From NCBI GenBank assembly GCA_964059975.1, contig CAXKXX010000001.1:124001-188000 (forward strand): a stretch of 64,000 nucleotides of DNA, in the 5' to 3' direction. Of the stretch, positions 1 to 10,434 are shown piece after piece (position 1 is the first letter of the stretch; every line of letters begins with the position of its first letter). The notes under the pieces were generated by a model. That model searched no databases. It worked only from the letters and a program-made list of their open reading frames with translations, and was not told the origin of the DNA. This DNA comes from CAXKXX01 sp964059975 (GTDB lineage: Bacteria > Pseudomonadota > Gammaproteobacteria > Enterobacterales > Enterobacteriaceae). The position numbers and the translations under genes were made by a program.

Positions 1-1385
1 TGATTTTTAGATGATTCAGCATCATCTTTTTAGGAATTATACTACTCAAAATAATAGCTCTAAATTTTCTTCATGATAGAAAAAGCAAATTTTTAGTATA
101 AACTAGTAATTGTAAATCTAAAATTAAAAAATTGGATGGTCGTATCGTAAACTGATGTTTACCACTTAGCTCTCTTCTGATCGCTTTAATATTATATGAT
201 TTTATATTATTCATACAAAGAATCTCTCAAAGTTAATTTTATAACCTTCCCATTAAGAGAGTCCGTACGTTTGGCAAACGAGTTTCCCATGATTTAATCG
301 GCATACTATAAATCACATTTTCGACCGGTATTTTACATTTTTCAATCATGGTATTATTAGTGACCGCTTTGCTACTAGCCGAAGTAGTCTGCGCCATTTT
401 ATAGAAAATTATTGCTCTAGGTGTCATATAGGCTACTCAAGAGCATTATGGCTAGATCTCAGGGTTTTTATTGTAATATGAGATAACTAATAGAGGAGTT
501 TCTTCCGAAACTATTATTCTTTTAAGTCTTGGTATTAATAATGCATATTATTAATACTTACGATTTTTTCTAAAAATATATCGAGAGGACTATCTAGGAA
601 CATGAGTATATGCCGTAAGATTTGTATAATTAGGGTTAATAATGCCCTTATAAACCATTTTCCATTTCCATATCACCCCTCTTTAATTTTCGGTAATACC
701 TACTTCCATTGCATGGAATATTTTAATAAAAATACCTAGCATATTTTTTAATAAAATATTTTAACTTTTATGCAAAAATAAGTAGTAGAATTACCATTAA
801 AATGGAACTAAGTTAGAAATAAAACGTTTACACTTTTAAAAAAAGCTAATTGATGTGTGGTATAAAACCATAACATTATATAAAAGTTAATATTCTAAAA
901 GCATAAAAATTAATATTTTATATACATTGCTTTAGTGTCATAATAAATTTATTAAAGGTAGATAAGATATCGACTATAAAACAGAAAAATAAACGCAATT
1001 CAAAATACTTAATAGTATATTAAATTAATAAATAAAAATCACAGATCTTTGATCTGCGTACAATTTTATGTTGTGTATGTAAAATACGATGCTCATTAAA
1101 AAGAAAGGTCAGATTAACTGAAACTGGCTCTAGCATACTACTAGTAATTGTAGCCCCTTTAGAAAAAGGGGGTACTTTTGGGGCGCTGAAATTCTAAAAA
1201 TAGTATATGGTATTCCTCATGTAGCTTATATATTTCATTATTGCGTTATTCTTAAATTTATTTATTAATTTCTTGCTATTGGCTAATAGCACTTACTGCT
1301 TTAGTAAGGTAATTTAAAAAAACTATCGTATAAATGAAACTAAAAAATTAATAAAATAGTATATTAAAATAAAAATATCTTTCAT
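1..1385. other. AT-rich spacer with no recognisable gene
   Basis: No conserved coding sequence was recognised on either strand. A 62-codon reading frame at 239-427 on the minus strand resembles no protein I know and has no clear ribosome binding site. Visible structure is limited to small inverted repeats: an 11-bp stem at 532-557, a 6-bp stem at 1042-1056 and a 7-bp stem at 1154-1171. It looks like decayed DNA. Confidence 0.6.
532..557. repeat. Inverted repeat, 11-bp perfect stem
   Basis: Arms GTATTAATAAT (532-542) and ATTATTAATAC (547-557) are exact reverse complements around a GCAT loop. No gene lies within 800 bases and no T-tract follows, so a terminator role is not evident. Confidence 0.6.
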
Positions 1386-2756
1386 TTATATCTTATCGTC
1401 ACTAGACGTAGGGACTGGTAAGCAAAACCCATGAGTTATAAACGAAAGATAGATCAGTCCTATTACGGCCCATACCAACCCTAGAATCATTGAGGTAGCC
1501 TCTAAATTCACCCAGAGTGTACCTACGCTTATCGCCCCTACTAGCGGAAGAAGTAAATAGTTAAAAATATTTTTTAACGTGTTATTTAACTTATCTCGGA
1601 CAAAAAATTGTGCGATCACTGATAAATTAACGAATGTAAAACTAACTAGTGCGCCAAAGTTGATTAGTGCAGTAGCAGTAGTCAGGTCAAAAAGACCCGC
1701 TAATAATGCGATGAAACCAACCAATAACACATTGAAAGCCGGAGTACGCCACTGAGGATGTATATAGCCAAAAAAGCGAGGAGGGAATAAACCATCCCGA
1801 CCCATAACGTAAATAAGACGCGATACAGAGGCGTGAGCAGCCATACCAGAAGCCAGGACTGCTGCGCCAGAGATTACCAAGATTACAGATTGAAAAAATG
1901 TACCCGCTACATACAGCATAATTTCGGGCTGAGAGGCATTAAGATTTTTAAAGCGCGAGATGTCAGGGAAATATAACTGAAGAAAGTAAGATATCACGAT
2001 AAAAATTAAGCCGCTTATTGATGTTATCAAAAATATAGCTTTCGGCATTATCTTCTCTGCGTCTTTAGTTTCTTCTGACAATGAACTAATTCCATCAAAA
2101 CCGAGAAAAGAAAAGCAGAGGATGGTCGCCCCAGTGACTATTGGCGCAAAATGAGCATTTTTCGACCAAAATGGAGTGCTGCTGAATAGGTTGCTATAAG
2201 CACCTTCTGAGTGAGAAATGCCATGAATTACTATGGCAAGGAATACGATTATGATCGCTATCTGGGCTGCTACAACAATAGCATTTACGTTAGCCACTAA
2301 CTTTATGCCCCAAAGATTGAACAAAGTCATTACTCCAACCGATATGGTCACGAAGATCCATGGCGACACGTCCGGGAAAATGGCTTCTAGATACACTTTA
2401 GCGAGTAGTATGTTAATCATCGGCATAAATAAGTAGTCTAGTAACGATGACCATCCTACCATAAAACCTACGTGAGAATTAATAGCTTTATGTGAGTAGG
2501 TATAGGCGGAGCCAGATGAAGGAAATTTTTTTACCAGCTTTCCATAGCTTAATGCAGTGAATAAAATTGCTAAAAAAGCAAAAATATATGCGGTTACAAC
2601 ATGCCCATTCGTTAATTTAGAGACGACACCGAAGGTGTCAAAGATGGTCATTGGCTGTAGATAAGCTAAGCCCATCATTACGACAGGTATTAAAGTGAGA
2701 TCCTCACGCAACTGAGAGTTTTTTATTAGAGAAGTGCTAATGAGGCCTTTAGACAC
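1386..2756 (-). CDS. plaP: Putrescine importer PlaP (APC family permease)
   Basis: A 456-residue inner-membrane amino acid/polyamine permease of the APC superfamily, predicted to import putrescine by proton symport. It aligns along its whole length with E. coli PlaP (formerly YeeF, about 452 aa). Shared stretches include LTLIPVVMMGLAYLQPMT near the N-terminus, GFMVGWSSLLDYLFMPMINI around residue 100, and FSFLGFDGISSLSEETKDAE near the middle. Twelve hydrophobic segments are expected. The start is GTG at 2756, with a G-rich stretch about 8 bases upstream. It stands alone, reading away from lysP in the same direction. PuuP is the closest alternative, but the opening residues fit PlaP better. Confidence 0.9.
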   Translation of the reverse strand: MSKGLISTSLIKNSQLREDLTLIPVVMMGLAYLQPMTIFDTFGVVSKLTNGHVVTAYIFAFLAILFTALSYGKLVKKFPSSGSAYTYSHKAINSHVGFMVGWSSLLDYLFMPMINILLAKVYLEAIFPDVSPWIFVTISVGVMTLFNLWGIKLVANVNAIVVAAQIAIIIVFLAIVIHGISHSEGAYSNLFSSTPFWSKNAHFAPIVTGATILCFSFLGFDGISSLSEETKDAEKIMPKAIFLITSISGLIFIVISYFLQLYFPDISRFKNLNASQPEIMLYVAGTFFQSVILVISGAAVLASGMAAHASVSRLIYVMGRDGLFPPRFFGYIHPQWRTPAFNVLLVGFIALLAGLFDLTTATALINFGALVSFTFVNLSVIAQFFVRDKLNNTLKNIFNYLLLPLVGAISVGTLWVNLEATSMILGLVWAVIGLIYLSFITHGFCLPVPTSSDDKI

Positions 2757-3314
2757 GCCTTAGATCCCCCCCTCTCTCCCCTTCCTCCCTTTGGGATACC
2801 CAAATAGATTGCGGCTTGACCTTGTATAAAACCTTGTAAAAAGTGACTGAATTTAAAAAAAAAACTACATAATCTGAATGGTATTTAAAGGAAACATCAG
2901 CTGCTTTATAATTACTACGCTCATAATAGATTCTAGCCGATAACAATGCTAAAGCGAATACTATCCACACGCTCTTATCCTCATTTTAATCGAAATCATC
3001 ATACAACGATGCTAATTGTTGTATAAAAAAATAGCCGACGTCTTAGCGCGTCGGCCATTGTACATTGATGAAAATTTGCTCCCCGTAGACTTCTGAAGTA
3101 TAAAATAAAAGTACTATATTTCACATAAAATTTTTAGTAAATCGGGGGAACATAAAAAATTCGGTAGACAATGCTTTTCTGGATGTGTCCCGAGAACTTA
3201 TTGTAATATGAATGTTTAGTAATTACATTAAGTTTTAAATTAAAAAATTAAGATCCATTAGTATACGGACTTCCTTATATAAATCGTGTTTAGATCAATT
3301 TTTATCGTATGTAC
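2757..3314. other. Spacer between lysP and plaP
   Basis: No convincing gene. A 73-codon minus-strand frame at 2749-2970 overlaps the plaP start and has no recognisable homology. The only clear element is the hairpin at 3034-3055, placed to end lysP transcription. Confidence 0.6.
3028..3055 (-). terminator. Probable intrinsic terminator of lysP
   Basis: A 7-bp GC-rich stem (GCCGACG at 3034-3040, CGTCGGC at 3049-3055) is followed, on the minus strand, by TATTTTTTTAT. It lies about 260 bases beyond the lysP stop, which is far, but no other minus-strand gene end is nearer. Confidence 0.6.
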
Positions 3315-4760
3315 TTACTTGTTGGGGAAAGTCATCTCATAATATTTCACGATATGAGTTCTTCGAATAAGTCTATATCCAAGCCAGATAATCAAGAATA
3401 ACGGGATGCCAATGTAGGTTGCACTGATACTGTACCAGTCGATCTTATCTGCGAGTAAAGCTTGGTAGTTTTGTCCTAGCGTAACGATTAGGCAAAGTAT
3501 AAATGCACAAATCGGACCAAGTGGGAATAGACTAGAGCAATAGGGTAGCTTGTTTAAATCAAGATTTTGTAGCATGTATCCGCGCCGGAACCGATAGTGG
3601 CTGATAGTAATACCCAACCAGGCAATAAGGCCAGTCATTCCAGAAGTATTCAGAAGCCACGCGTAAACGGATTGATTGTCGAACATTGAAATTAGAAAAA
3701 ATAAGCCGGATGCTAACGTCGTAGCATAGAGCGCATTGCACGGAACCCCGCGATGAGATAATTTAGAAAATATGCGTGGTGCCTTGCCTTCTGTCGCTAA
3801 GGCAAGAAGTATGCGGGCTGATGCATACATGCCAGAATTTCCTGCGGATAGCACCGAGGCAAGAATTACTAAATTCATCACTGTCGCTCCTGATAGGAGC
3901 CCTGCATATTGGAATACTAAGGTGAAAGGACTCACGCCGATAGCTGCTGTATCGTTATTCGGCAATCTTAGATCGGTATAAGGTATAATAAGGGTGATGA
4001 TAAAAATAGAAAGTATGTAGAAAATCAAGATGCGCCAAAGTACCTGGCGTACCGCGCGCGGGATATTTTTTTTGGGGTTTTCCGATTCACCAGAAGCAAT
4101 ACCAATTAGCTCAATACCTTGAAATGAAAAGCTAACAATCATTAAAACCTTTATTATTTCCGAGAAATTTCCTGGAAATGTCTCTTTAGCTAATGTCCAA
4201 TTTTTCCACCCTCCACGCTCTCCTCCTTTTAAAATGTCAAAAATTATTAGCAGGCCTGTGCTAATAAAGATGATAATAGTAGTTATTTTAATAAGGGAGA
4301 ACCAATATTCGGACTCACCAAAACCTTTGACTGATATGTAATTTAAAAGAAATATTATGACCAGGAAGGCTGCGCTCCAAATCCACCCTGGAGTGTTGGG
4401 GAACCAGTAGATCATCAAAAATTGTGATGCCACTAATTCGGCGGCGATAGTAACTGCCCAGTTATACCAGTAATTCCATCCAATCGCAAAACCAAAGCCC
4501 TCGTCTATATACTTAGAGGCGTAAGTGGAAAAAGAACCAGATAGGGGGGTGTGTGCCGCCATTTCACTGAGACTAATCATCACTAGATATGCCAGAATGC
4601 CGACTAGAGCATAAGATAATAATGCTCCGGCGGGGCCGGCTTGAGCAATAGCAGATCCTGAAGCAACAAATAATCCGGTCCCTACGGAGCCACCAATAGC
4701 GATCATGGTTAGGTGCCGAGCTTTAAGCTGTCGGCGTAATCCGGGATCCCAGTTCCCCAT
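3315..4760 (-). CDS. lysP: Lysine-specific permease LysP
   Basis: A 481-residue APC-family inner-membrane transporter for proton-coupled lysine uptake (E. coli LysP is 489 aa). Near-identical segments include GLRRQLKARHLTMIAIGGS at the N-terminus, GFAIGWNYWYNWAVTIA around residue 95, and SFSFQGIELIGIASGESENP around residue 215. The C-terminal part reads FRRGYMLQ through GIPLFLIIWLGYRLI. About twelve membrane segments are visible. The ATG start at 4760 gives the family N-terminus; only a weak AAAAGG sits upstream, next to a small AGCC/GGCT hairpin. Retention suggests that lysine is imported rather than made, but no lysine biosynthesis gene is in view to test this. Confidence 0.95.
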   Translation of the reverse strand: MGNWDPGLRRQLKARHLTMIAIGGSVGTGLFVASGSAIAQAGPAGALLSYALVGILAYLVMISLSEMAAHTPLSGSFSTYASKYIDEGFGFAIGWNYWYNWAVTIAAELVASQFLMIYWFPNTPGWIWSAAFLVIIFLLNYISVKGFGESEYWFSLIKITTIIIFISTGLLIIFDILKGGERGGWKNWTLAKETFPGNFSEIIKVLMIVSFSFQGIELIGIASGESENPKKNIPRAVRQVLWRILIFYILSIFIITLIIPYTDLRLPNNDTAAIGVSPFTLVFQYAGLLSGATVMNLVILASVLSAGNSGMYASARILLALATEGKAPRIFSKLSHRGVPCNALYATTLASGLFFLISMFDNQSVYAWLLNTSGMTGLIAWLGITISHYRFRRGYMLQNLDLNKLPYCSSLFPLGPICAFILCLIVTLGQNYQALLADKIDWYSISATYIGIPLFLIIWLGYRLIRRTHIVKYYEMTFPNK

Positions 4761-6131
4761 CGCTTTTATAGCCTTTTAGGCTGTATGTGCCTTTTAAGGG
4801 TTCAAAAAAAGATTATAACAAAATATCTATTAATGTGCTGCAACATTTTTGTGTGTATAAAATAAGTTTCTTATTTTAAGAAGAATTTCCAGTAAAGTTT
4901 TCTCAAAATATATTTAACAAATAGATATGTCAATTTTATTGAAATAAAAACTTATAGTCAAAAATGAAATAATAAAATAAATAAATTCCCTGAATCTAAA
5001 ATCAGATAATAAGTGAGAGCAAACTTTTCGTGTACTTTGAAGGGTGTAGAGCGTACCCTCTACTAAAAATTGTTATTTATAATTACTCAAGCTGATAGTC
5101 TAAAATAGTACTTAATGCTTAATCCGAACAAAGTAAACACACTTCATGAGTAGTAGTTAGTGCAGTTTTAATATTCTAATAATAGAGTGCGAAAATTAGA
5201 ATATGAAATACCTCAAGGAACGACTAAATGTGCTCGAGATCTGATTTTTTCTATGATGCATCAGTTAAAATATATATAAAATAGCCACGGGGCCTTAGCC
5301 CGAACTAAACTTTTACACATAATGCTATCTCTATTTTTCAGGCACAGTCTCAATTTAGCGTTAATTACGTTTTTAAGCTAGTTGCAATGCAATTGCAGTA
5401 GAAATGTGATTGATTAAACTAGTACTTTAGCGAATCGGGGCGCAAAAGCCTCGTACATAAGGATAAGAATCAAGCTTCGTTTACTAACTAACCTTCTGTT
5501 TATATTATATCTAAGGTGATATATCTTACTTTGACTGAGTGCTCATATCATTAATTAACTGCTATAATTTAGAATATTAAGAATGAAATATTACTTATAC
5601 ACACTAGAATATATTAAAATTGGGTCGATTATATGGCTATCGACCGCAAGTAAGTTATGCGGAATAATACGTATGTTTTGCTAAAACCTCTAATCTACTT
5701 CATCAGTTAAAAACCGCGCTGGATATGAATACGGGTTTAAGCAGATTTTTGTAAAAACAAAATGGTAACTATAAGCTCAAATTAAGTTGCTTGACCAGTA
5801 GAGTCAGATTAAAAATTAAGTAACGCTTTTTATAAAAATAATGTCGGTAATCGATAAAATTAGTACTTTTGACTGCATAGCCTGATGGCTACCTTTCGAC
5901 GCACAATACGGATAGTATCTAGAGTATATTGCCGAAGTAATCATCATGATTCTTTTTAAAACAGGGAAATCGTAGTGCGCGAAACGCTTTTAAATAAAGG
6001 ATAGAAGTTTAGATTTTAGATTCTAAAACATAGGAATAATTATTTATTTCTAATAAGTAAATTTGTAACTATATGATAATTCACATAAAAAAGTGCGCAG
6101 AGCTCATCTGCGCACTTTTTATGATCATTGT
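4761..6131. other. Spacer between fruA and lysP
   Basis: About 1.3 kb of AT-rich sequence with stops in all frames. I see no gene, tRNA or repeat apart from the fruA terminator at its left-hand (gene-proximal) end, 6088-6120. Confidence 0.6.
6088..6120. terminator. Strong intrinsic terminator of fruBKA
   Basis: Arms AAAAAGTGCGCAGA (6088-6101) and TCTGCGCACTTTTT (6107-6120) are perfect reverse complements over 14 bp with a 5-base loop. The A and T ends make it work in both directions. It lies 12 bases past the fruA stop codon on the minus strand. Confidence 0.92.
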
Positions 6132-7823
6132 TTAGGTCGTAGAATACGATGGGGTGACAGTACTCTTTATCAAGGCGTAAGCAATACCTGCCAACAGCGT
6201 ACCTGACGCTATGGCTATTAAGTACAGTGTAACTGGAGTGATGGCGCCAGGTATCAACAGCACAAATAGGCCACCGTGTGGCGCCATAAGCTTAGCTTGG
6301 AACACCATTGATAATCCACCCGTAAGCGCGCCACCTACAATACAGCAAGGTAATACGCGTATCGGATCGCGAGCGGCGAAGGGAATGGCCCCTTCAGAGA
6401 TAAAGCACAGCCCTAAAATAAATGCTGCTTTGCCTTTTTCCTTTTCAGACTGATCGAATTTATTACGGGCTATCAATGTTGCTAATCCCATCGCCAAAGG
6501 TGGGACCATGCCAGAGGCCATTATCGCTGCCATGGGCGCATATACCGATGTGCTTAGTAGGGTCACACCGAAGGCATAAGCAGCTTTGTTTATCGGGCCC
6601 CCCATATCAGAACACATCATTGCACCGAGCAATGTCCCCATAAGCACGGTATTAGCAGTACCTAATGATTGCAGCCACTGAGTCAGGCATGCCATAATTT
6701 TCGAAACTGGTGTGCCGATTATATAAATCATAATCAGACCACAGATCAAACTAGACAGTAAAGGAATAAGTAATGTTGGCTTCAATGCTTCCAGATTCCG
6801 AGGAAGACATAAATTAATGCTAATCCACTTGGTCACATAGCCAGCCATAAACCCGGAAATGATACCACCGATGAATCCTGCACCAATACTCGTCGCAAGC
6901 ATTCCGCCGATCAATCCAGGCGTAAGGCCCGGTCGATCGGCGATAGAAAAAGCGATAAAACCGGCTAATATCGGTACCATTAACGCAAAAGCTGCTCCGC
7001 TACCAATTTGCATTAATGCAGAGGCCAATGTATCCTTAACTTCAAATGCATTGATACCAAAAATGAAAGACAGAGCAATGCACAACCCTCCTACTACAAC
7101 CATAGGTAGCATGTAGGATACGCCTGTAAGTAAATGACGATACGCTCCTCCCCCCTCCTTTTTTTTAGTGCTTCTAATGCTATTTTTCTTTTGTGGACGG
7201 AATATTTCGGCCTCAGTTAGTGCCTTATCGAGCTCTCTGGCTGTTTTTTTCAAGGCTAATCCGGTAGAGGTTCGGTACATCGGTTTACCAGAAAATTTCT
7301 GCAGATCCACTTCGATATCAGCTGCTACAATAATTAGATCGGCTAGCGCGACTTCTTCTTGAGTAACATTGCTTCCGACGCCTACGGAGCCACGAGTTTC
7401 TACTTTAATCCACCAACCACGTTTTTTTGCTTCCTTTTCAATGGCCTCTGCAGCCATAAAAGTATGTGCTACTCCGGTCGGACAGGCAGTAATCGCAATA
7501 AGGCGTTTTTGGGTCGTAGGCATTTCAGTTTTAATCGAACCCATGGAGGGCGCATGATACAATTTAGCTTTAGTTTTAGCTTGATTCAAGAAAGTGTTTG
7601 GATCCGCGACAGCTTTTTCAAGCTCACCTATATATACTAATTTGTCATTCAGAGTTGCGTCGGTCCAAGAGGACCGTCCAGATACTACTATAATTAATTC
7701 GGCATCGGACGGAGATTCAGTTAGAATCAAGCTATTTTTTATTAAAGCAGATTCGAGCATACGTTTCGCTAGGTAGCTATGCGCCGGGCTTAATAAGCTA
7801 TCTAGCACCAACAGCGTTTTCAT
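6132..7823 (-). CDS. fruA: PTS fructose transporter subunit EIIBC
   Basis: A membrane permease that imports fructose and phosphorylates it to fructose 1-phosphate, taking phosphate from FruB. Its 563 residues equal the E. coli FruA length. The order is a degenerate N-terminal EIIB-like domain (about 1-95), a functional EIIB with phospho-accepting Cys114 in ITACPTGVAHTF, and a multi-pass EIIC domain from about residue 225 (GAYRHLLTGVSYMLPMV). Late conserved motifs are FISEGAIPFAARDP and MAPHGGLFVLLIPGAI. It is last in fruBKA, overlaps fruK by 4 bases, and ends just before the hairpin at 6088-6120. All key residues I can check are intact. Confidence 0.97.
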   Translation of the reverse strand: MKTLLVLDSLLSPAHSYLAKRMLESALIKNSLILTESPSDAELIIVVSGRSSWTDATLNDKLVYIGELEKAVADPNTFLNQAKTKAKLYHAPSMGSIKTEMPTTQKRLIAITACPTGVAHTFMAAEAIEKEAKKRGWWIKVETRGSVGVGSNVTQEEVALADLIIVAADIEVDLQKFSGKPMYRTSTGLALKKTARELDKALTEAEIFRPQKKNSIRSTKKKEGGGAYRHLLTGVSYMLPMVVVGGLCIALSFIFGINAFEVKDTLASALMQIGSGAAFALMVPILAGFIAFSIADRPGLTPGLIGGMLATSIGAGFIGGIISGFMAGYVTKWISINLCLPRNLEALKPTLLIPLLSSLICGLIMIYIIGTPVSKIMACLTQWLQSLGTANTVLMGTLLGAMMCSDMGGPINKAAYAFGVTLLSTSVYAPMAAIMASGMVPPLAMGLATLIARNKFDQSEKEKGKAAFILGLCFISEGAIPFAARDPIRVLPCCIVGGALTGGLSMVFQAKLMAPHGGLFVLLIPGAITPVTLYLIAIASGTLLAGIAYALIKSTVTPSYSTT

Positions 7824-8776
7824 TCTTTCTCCTGATTTTGATGAAAAGGTTGCACATCAATATGTGTCATTATTGAATCTAAATGTAAACGATTAGTCAC
7901 GCCAACGTTACTTTGGCTCACTGCTAATGTGGCTATAGCAGTAGCCAGCTGCAAAGTGTGTTCGATAGATTTATGCATTAGAAGGCCGTAAATCAGGCCA
8001 CCTACCATCGCGTCGCCGGCACCTACAGTACTAATCACTTTACAGGGAGGCGGTTTGGCGATCCAAGAACCCCTTTTACTGACCCACAAAGCCCCCTGAG
8101 CACCAAGAGAAATAACTACATGAGTAATGCCTTTTTTGCGTAAGGCTTGCGCAGCAGATACGATATCTGTTAATCCTGTTAATGGGTATCCCCTCCAGAT
8201 TTCTAACTCTCTAAGATTAGGTTTAACTAGCCATGGAATGGCTTTTAAACCAGCGACCAGAGCCTCATGACTGCTATCGAAAATAATGCGTGCACAGCGG
8301 GCGCGCAAACTGCTCATCCAGTCGCTAAACATATCGAGATCGAGACCCGAGGGCAAGCTACCACTGACTACTACCATATCAAAATGATAGATCCAACTGA
8401 GGGAGTCGTTTACAAAATGCTTCCAGTCTTGCTGTGTTACCTCAAAACCGGAGAAATTAAAATCAGTAACTTTACTATTTTTTTCGGTCAATTTGACGTT
8501 GATCCGTGTACGACCTGGCACTACTTTGAAACGATTAACAATACCGAAGTTATTAAACAGTGACTGGAAGCCATCTAGGTTGTCGCTTCCTAAGAATCCT
8601 CCGGAAGTAACGTCAATATCTAAATCTCTCAGTACTTTCGCAACGTTGATACCTTTACCAGCAGCATGAAGACCAGCAGTTTTAACTTGATTGATTGTCC
8701 CGAGCTCGATATTTCGACAGAGTCCTACTAGATCATAGGCTGGATTTAACGTAATAGTTGCTATTTTTTTACTCAT
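7820..8776 (-). CDS. fruK: 1-phosphofructokinase
   Basis: Converts fructose 1-phosphate and ATP to fructose 1,6-bisphosphate, feeding PTS-imported fructose into glycolysis. The 318-residue protein is a PfkB/ribokinase-family enzyme. N-terminal ATITLNPAYDLVG and GLHAAGKGINVAKVL form the substrate site. STVGAGDAMVGG near the C-terminus carries the anion-hole motif, with catalytic Asp255. Its ends overlap fruB and fruA by 4 bases each (ATGA type), indicating translational coupling in a tight three-gene operon. Confidence 0.97.
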   Translation of the reverse strand: MSKKIATITLNPAYDLVGLCRNIELGTINQVKTAGLHAAGKGINVAKVLRDLDIDVTSGGFLGSDNLDGFQSLFNNFGIVNRFKVVPGRTRINVKLTEKNSKVTDFNFSGFEVTQQDWKHFVNDSLSWIYHFDMVVVSGSLPSGLDLDMFSDWMSSLRARCARIIFDSSHEALVAGLKAIPWLVKPNLRELEIWRGYPLTGLTDIVSAAQALRKKGITHVVISLGAQGALWVSKRGSWIAKPPPCKVISTVGAGDAMVGGLIYGLLMHKSIEHTLQLATAIATLAVSQSNVGVTNRLHLDSIMTHIDVQPFHQNQEKE

Positions 8777-9915
8777 ATTATGCTTTCTCCTAGTCCTGTG
8801 CTAATTGCTGTTCCTATCGCTTTGAGAGCTGATTGAGCATCCAATCCATTAGCAGTAAAACGTAGGTGGTGGCCTTTCTTTACTCCAAGCGCAACTATTT
8901 TTAATAGACTACGCCCATTAGCCGGCTTGCCGCTTCCATCTAGATTGGTAACCGTAATTTCGCTATTAAATTGCTTGATTACATTAACCAGTGAAGTGCC
9001 TGGACGAGCATGTAAGCCATGCTCATTACGAATTACGTATTCGGCGGTGAGCGTAGTAGTCGGTTTCCCCGTCGTTTCACTAGTAGTCAGCATGGTTAGA
9101 AGGGTAGTGGCATCAACATGGAGAAGCTGTTCGGCCTTATTATCTAGAAGCAAGTCACTTAAGTAATTCAACACTACTATTGGTGATTGCGTATCAGCAA
9201 TGGCCAATGTTAGAAGCAGTGCTACTTTGTCGTCGTTTTCATAGAATATCTGTGCTGCTCGGCTAACAGTAGCTGCGTTATATAAATTACCTTCCCTACT
9301 GCCACTTAGCCAAATTCCGTGCCCTAAGTTTAGTGGTTTTTGGATAATTGCTTCGCTGACAAACTGAGCATTAACTGCGCCGATTTCTTGCAAACGCCCT
9401 GCATTTAATGCTTGTAGAGTCATCAGGTTATTAGCAGATATATCAAGCATAATCAAAGAGAGATCAAACTGAAACTCAGACGTCTTTTTCTCCCCTACTA
9501 GTAGGTCGCGTAATTCATCTACTTCAGTGGTTTGCGCTAATTTTTGAGCCACTTGTTCATCACTTAGTATATGAGTCAATTGACGTAATAGCGATAAGTG
9601 TTCATCAGAACAGGCAGCGACCCCAATTACTAGATAAGCGATATCCCCTTTGCCCCAATGGACACCCCGTGGAAACTGAAATATTTGAACGCCAGTTTTT
9701 AATATGAAATTTCGGGCCTCTATAGTTCCGTGTGGTATAGCGATGCCATTACCTAAATAAGTAGATGCTTGCAGCTCTCGTTGCAACATGCCATCCAAAT
9801 AAGAGGGGCTAACATATCCGGAATCTGTAAGTGCGGCAGCTACCTGAGAAATGGCGTTTTGTTTATCAGAGGCCCTAGCCCCTAAGTGAATATTTTGTTG
9901 TGACAATTGGAACAT
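8773..9915 (-). CDS. fruB: PTS fructose EIIA / FPr phosphocarrier fusion
   Basis: Carries phosphate from enzyme I to FruA. The 380 residues (E. coli about 376) comprise an N-terminal EIIA domain with phospho-His62 in NGIAIPHGT, a central linker domain, and a C-terminal HPr-like FPr domain. The FPr domain has phospho-His302 in NEHGLHARPG and the serine loop GKPANGRSLLK. This is the first gene of fruBKA. ATG at 9915 is preceded by TAGGAGAA at good spacing. A Cra-like palindrome lies about 20 bases upstream of the start. Confidence 0.97.
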   Translation of the reverse strand: MFQLSQQNIHLGARASDKQNAISQVAAALTDSGYVSPSYLDGMLQRELQASTYLGNGIAIPHGTIEARNFILKTGVQIFQFPRGVHWGKGDIAYLVIGVAACSDEHLSLLRQLTHILSDEQVAQKLAQTTEVDELRDLLVGEKKTSEFQFDLSLIMLDISANNLMTLQALNAGRLQEIGAVNAQFVSEAIIQKPLNLGHGIWLSGSREGNLYNAATVSRAAQIFYENDDKVALLLTLAIADTQSPIVVLNYLSDLLLDNKAEQLLHVDATTLLTMLTTSETTGKPTTTLTAEYVIRNEHGLHARPGTSLVNVIKQFNSEITVTNLDGSGKPANGRSLLKIVALGVKKGHHLRFTANGLDAQSALKAIGTAISTGLGESII

Positions 9916-10434
9916 GGCTTTCTTCTCCTACTGAATTGAATTATTTCAGCTTTATTTTGAAAAAGCATTGTCTGAGACAATATCATGACTAACAGCAACA
10001 AAATGGTGTACTCAGTTTTAAGCATTACAAATAGCGTAATCAGTTTGTAAGAATTACAAACTAGAAACAAGTCTTCTCTATTATTCTGACTCAGATTTTT
10101 TGAGATTAAGCATACTTTTAGTAAAAACTCACTGTGTACAAAAGATAAATAATAAAAATTATTGAAGTTATACTTGCATATAATATCATTTGAAATTAGT
10201 AAATATCCACGCGATAAAGGCTCTATTTAATAGGAATTTAAATAGATACCGTTCTCAAATGTAGTGTTATTTACAATTTTTATATTTTACGATATAAGTT
10301 TTTGATTAAAAATAATAAAATGATAAATTTTAGAACAATATAATGTATGAAATAAACCTTCTACTATCTTTGTATACGCCCATTGTACTCGTTACATCTT
10401 AGCAGAATAAAACCTTATCTTAATAGGAGAATAC
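9916..10434. other. Divergent fruB / mtr intergenic region
   Basis: It should hold both promoters. Visible elements are the Cra-like site at 9937-9948, the palindrome TTGTCTGAGACAA at 9968-9980 and the mtr ribosome binding site at 10425-10429. Nothing else is recognised in the AT-rich middle. Confidence 0.6.
9937..9948. promoter_or_regulatory. Cra (FruR)-like operator before fruB
   Basis: TGAATTATTTCA is palindromic apart from its centre. Read on the fruB strand it is TGAAATAATTCA, preceded by GC. It matches the Cra consensus TGAAWCGWTTCA except for the two central bases, where CG has become TA. In E. coli, Cra represses fruBKA from sites of this kind. The position just upstream of fruB supports the call, but the changed core may weaken binding. 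Confidence 0.45.

Noticed and set aside
239..427. 62-codon minus-strand frame
   Set aside because: No recognisable homology, no ribosome binding site and placement in featureless DNA.
1154..1171. CCCCTTT/AAAGGGG hairpin
   Set aside because: Only seven pairs, no T-run on either strand and no gene end nearby.
2749..2970. 73-codon minus-strand frame upstream of plaP
   Set aside because: Overlaps the plaP start and shows no conserved motif; its tail is encoded by a C/T-rich run.
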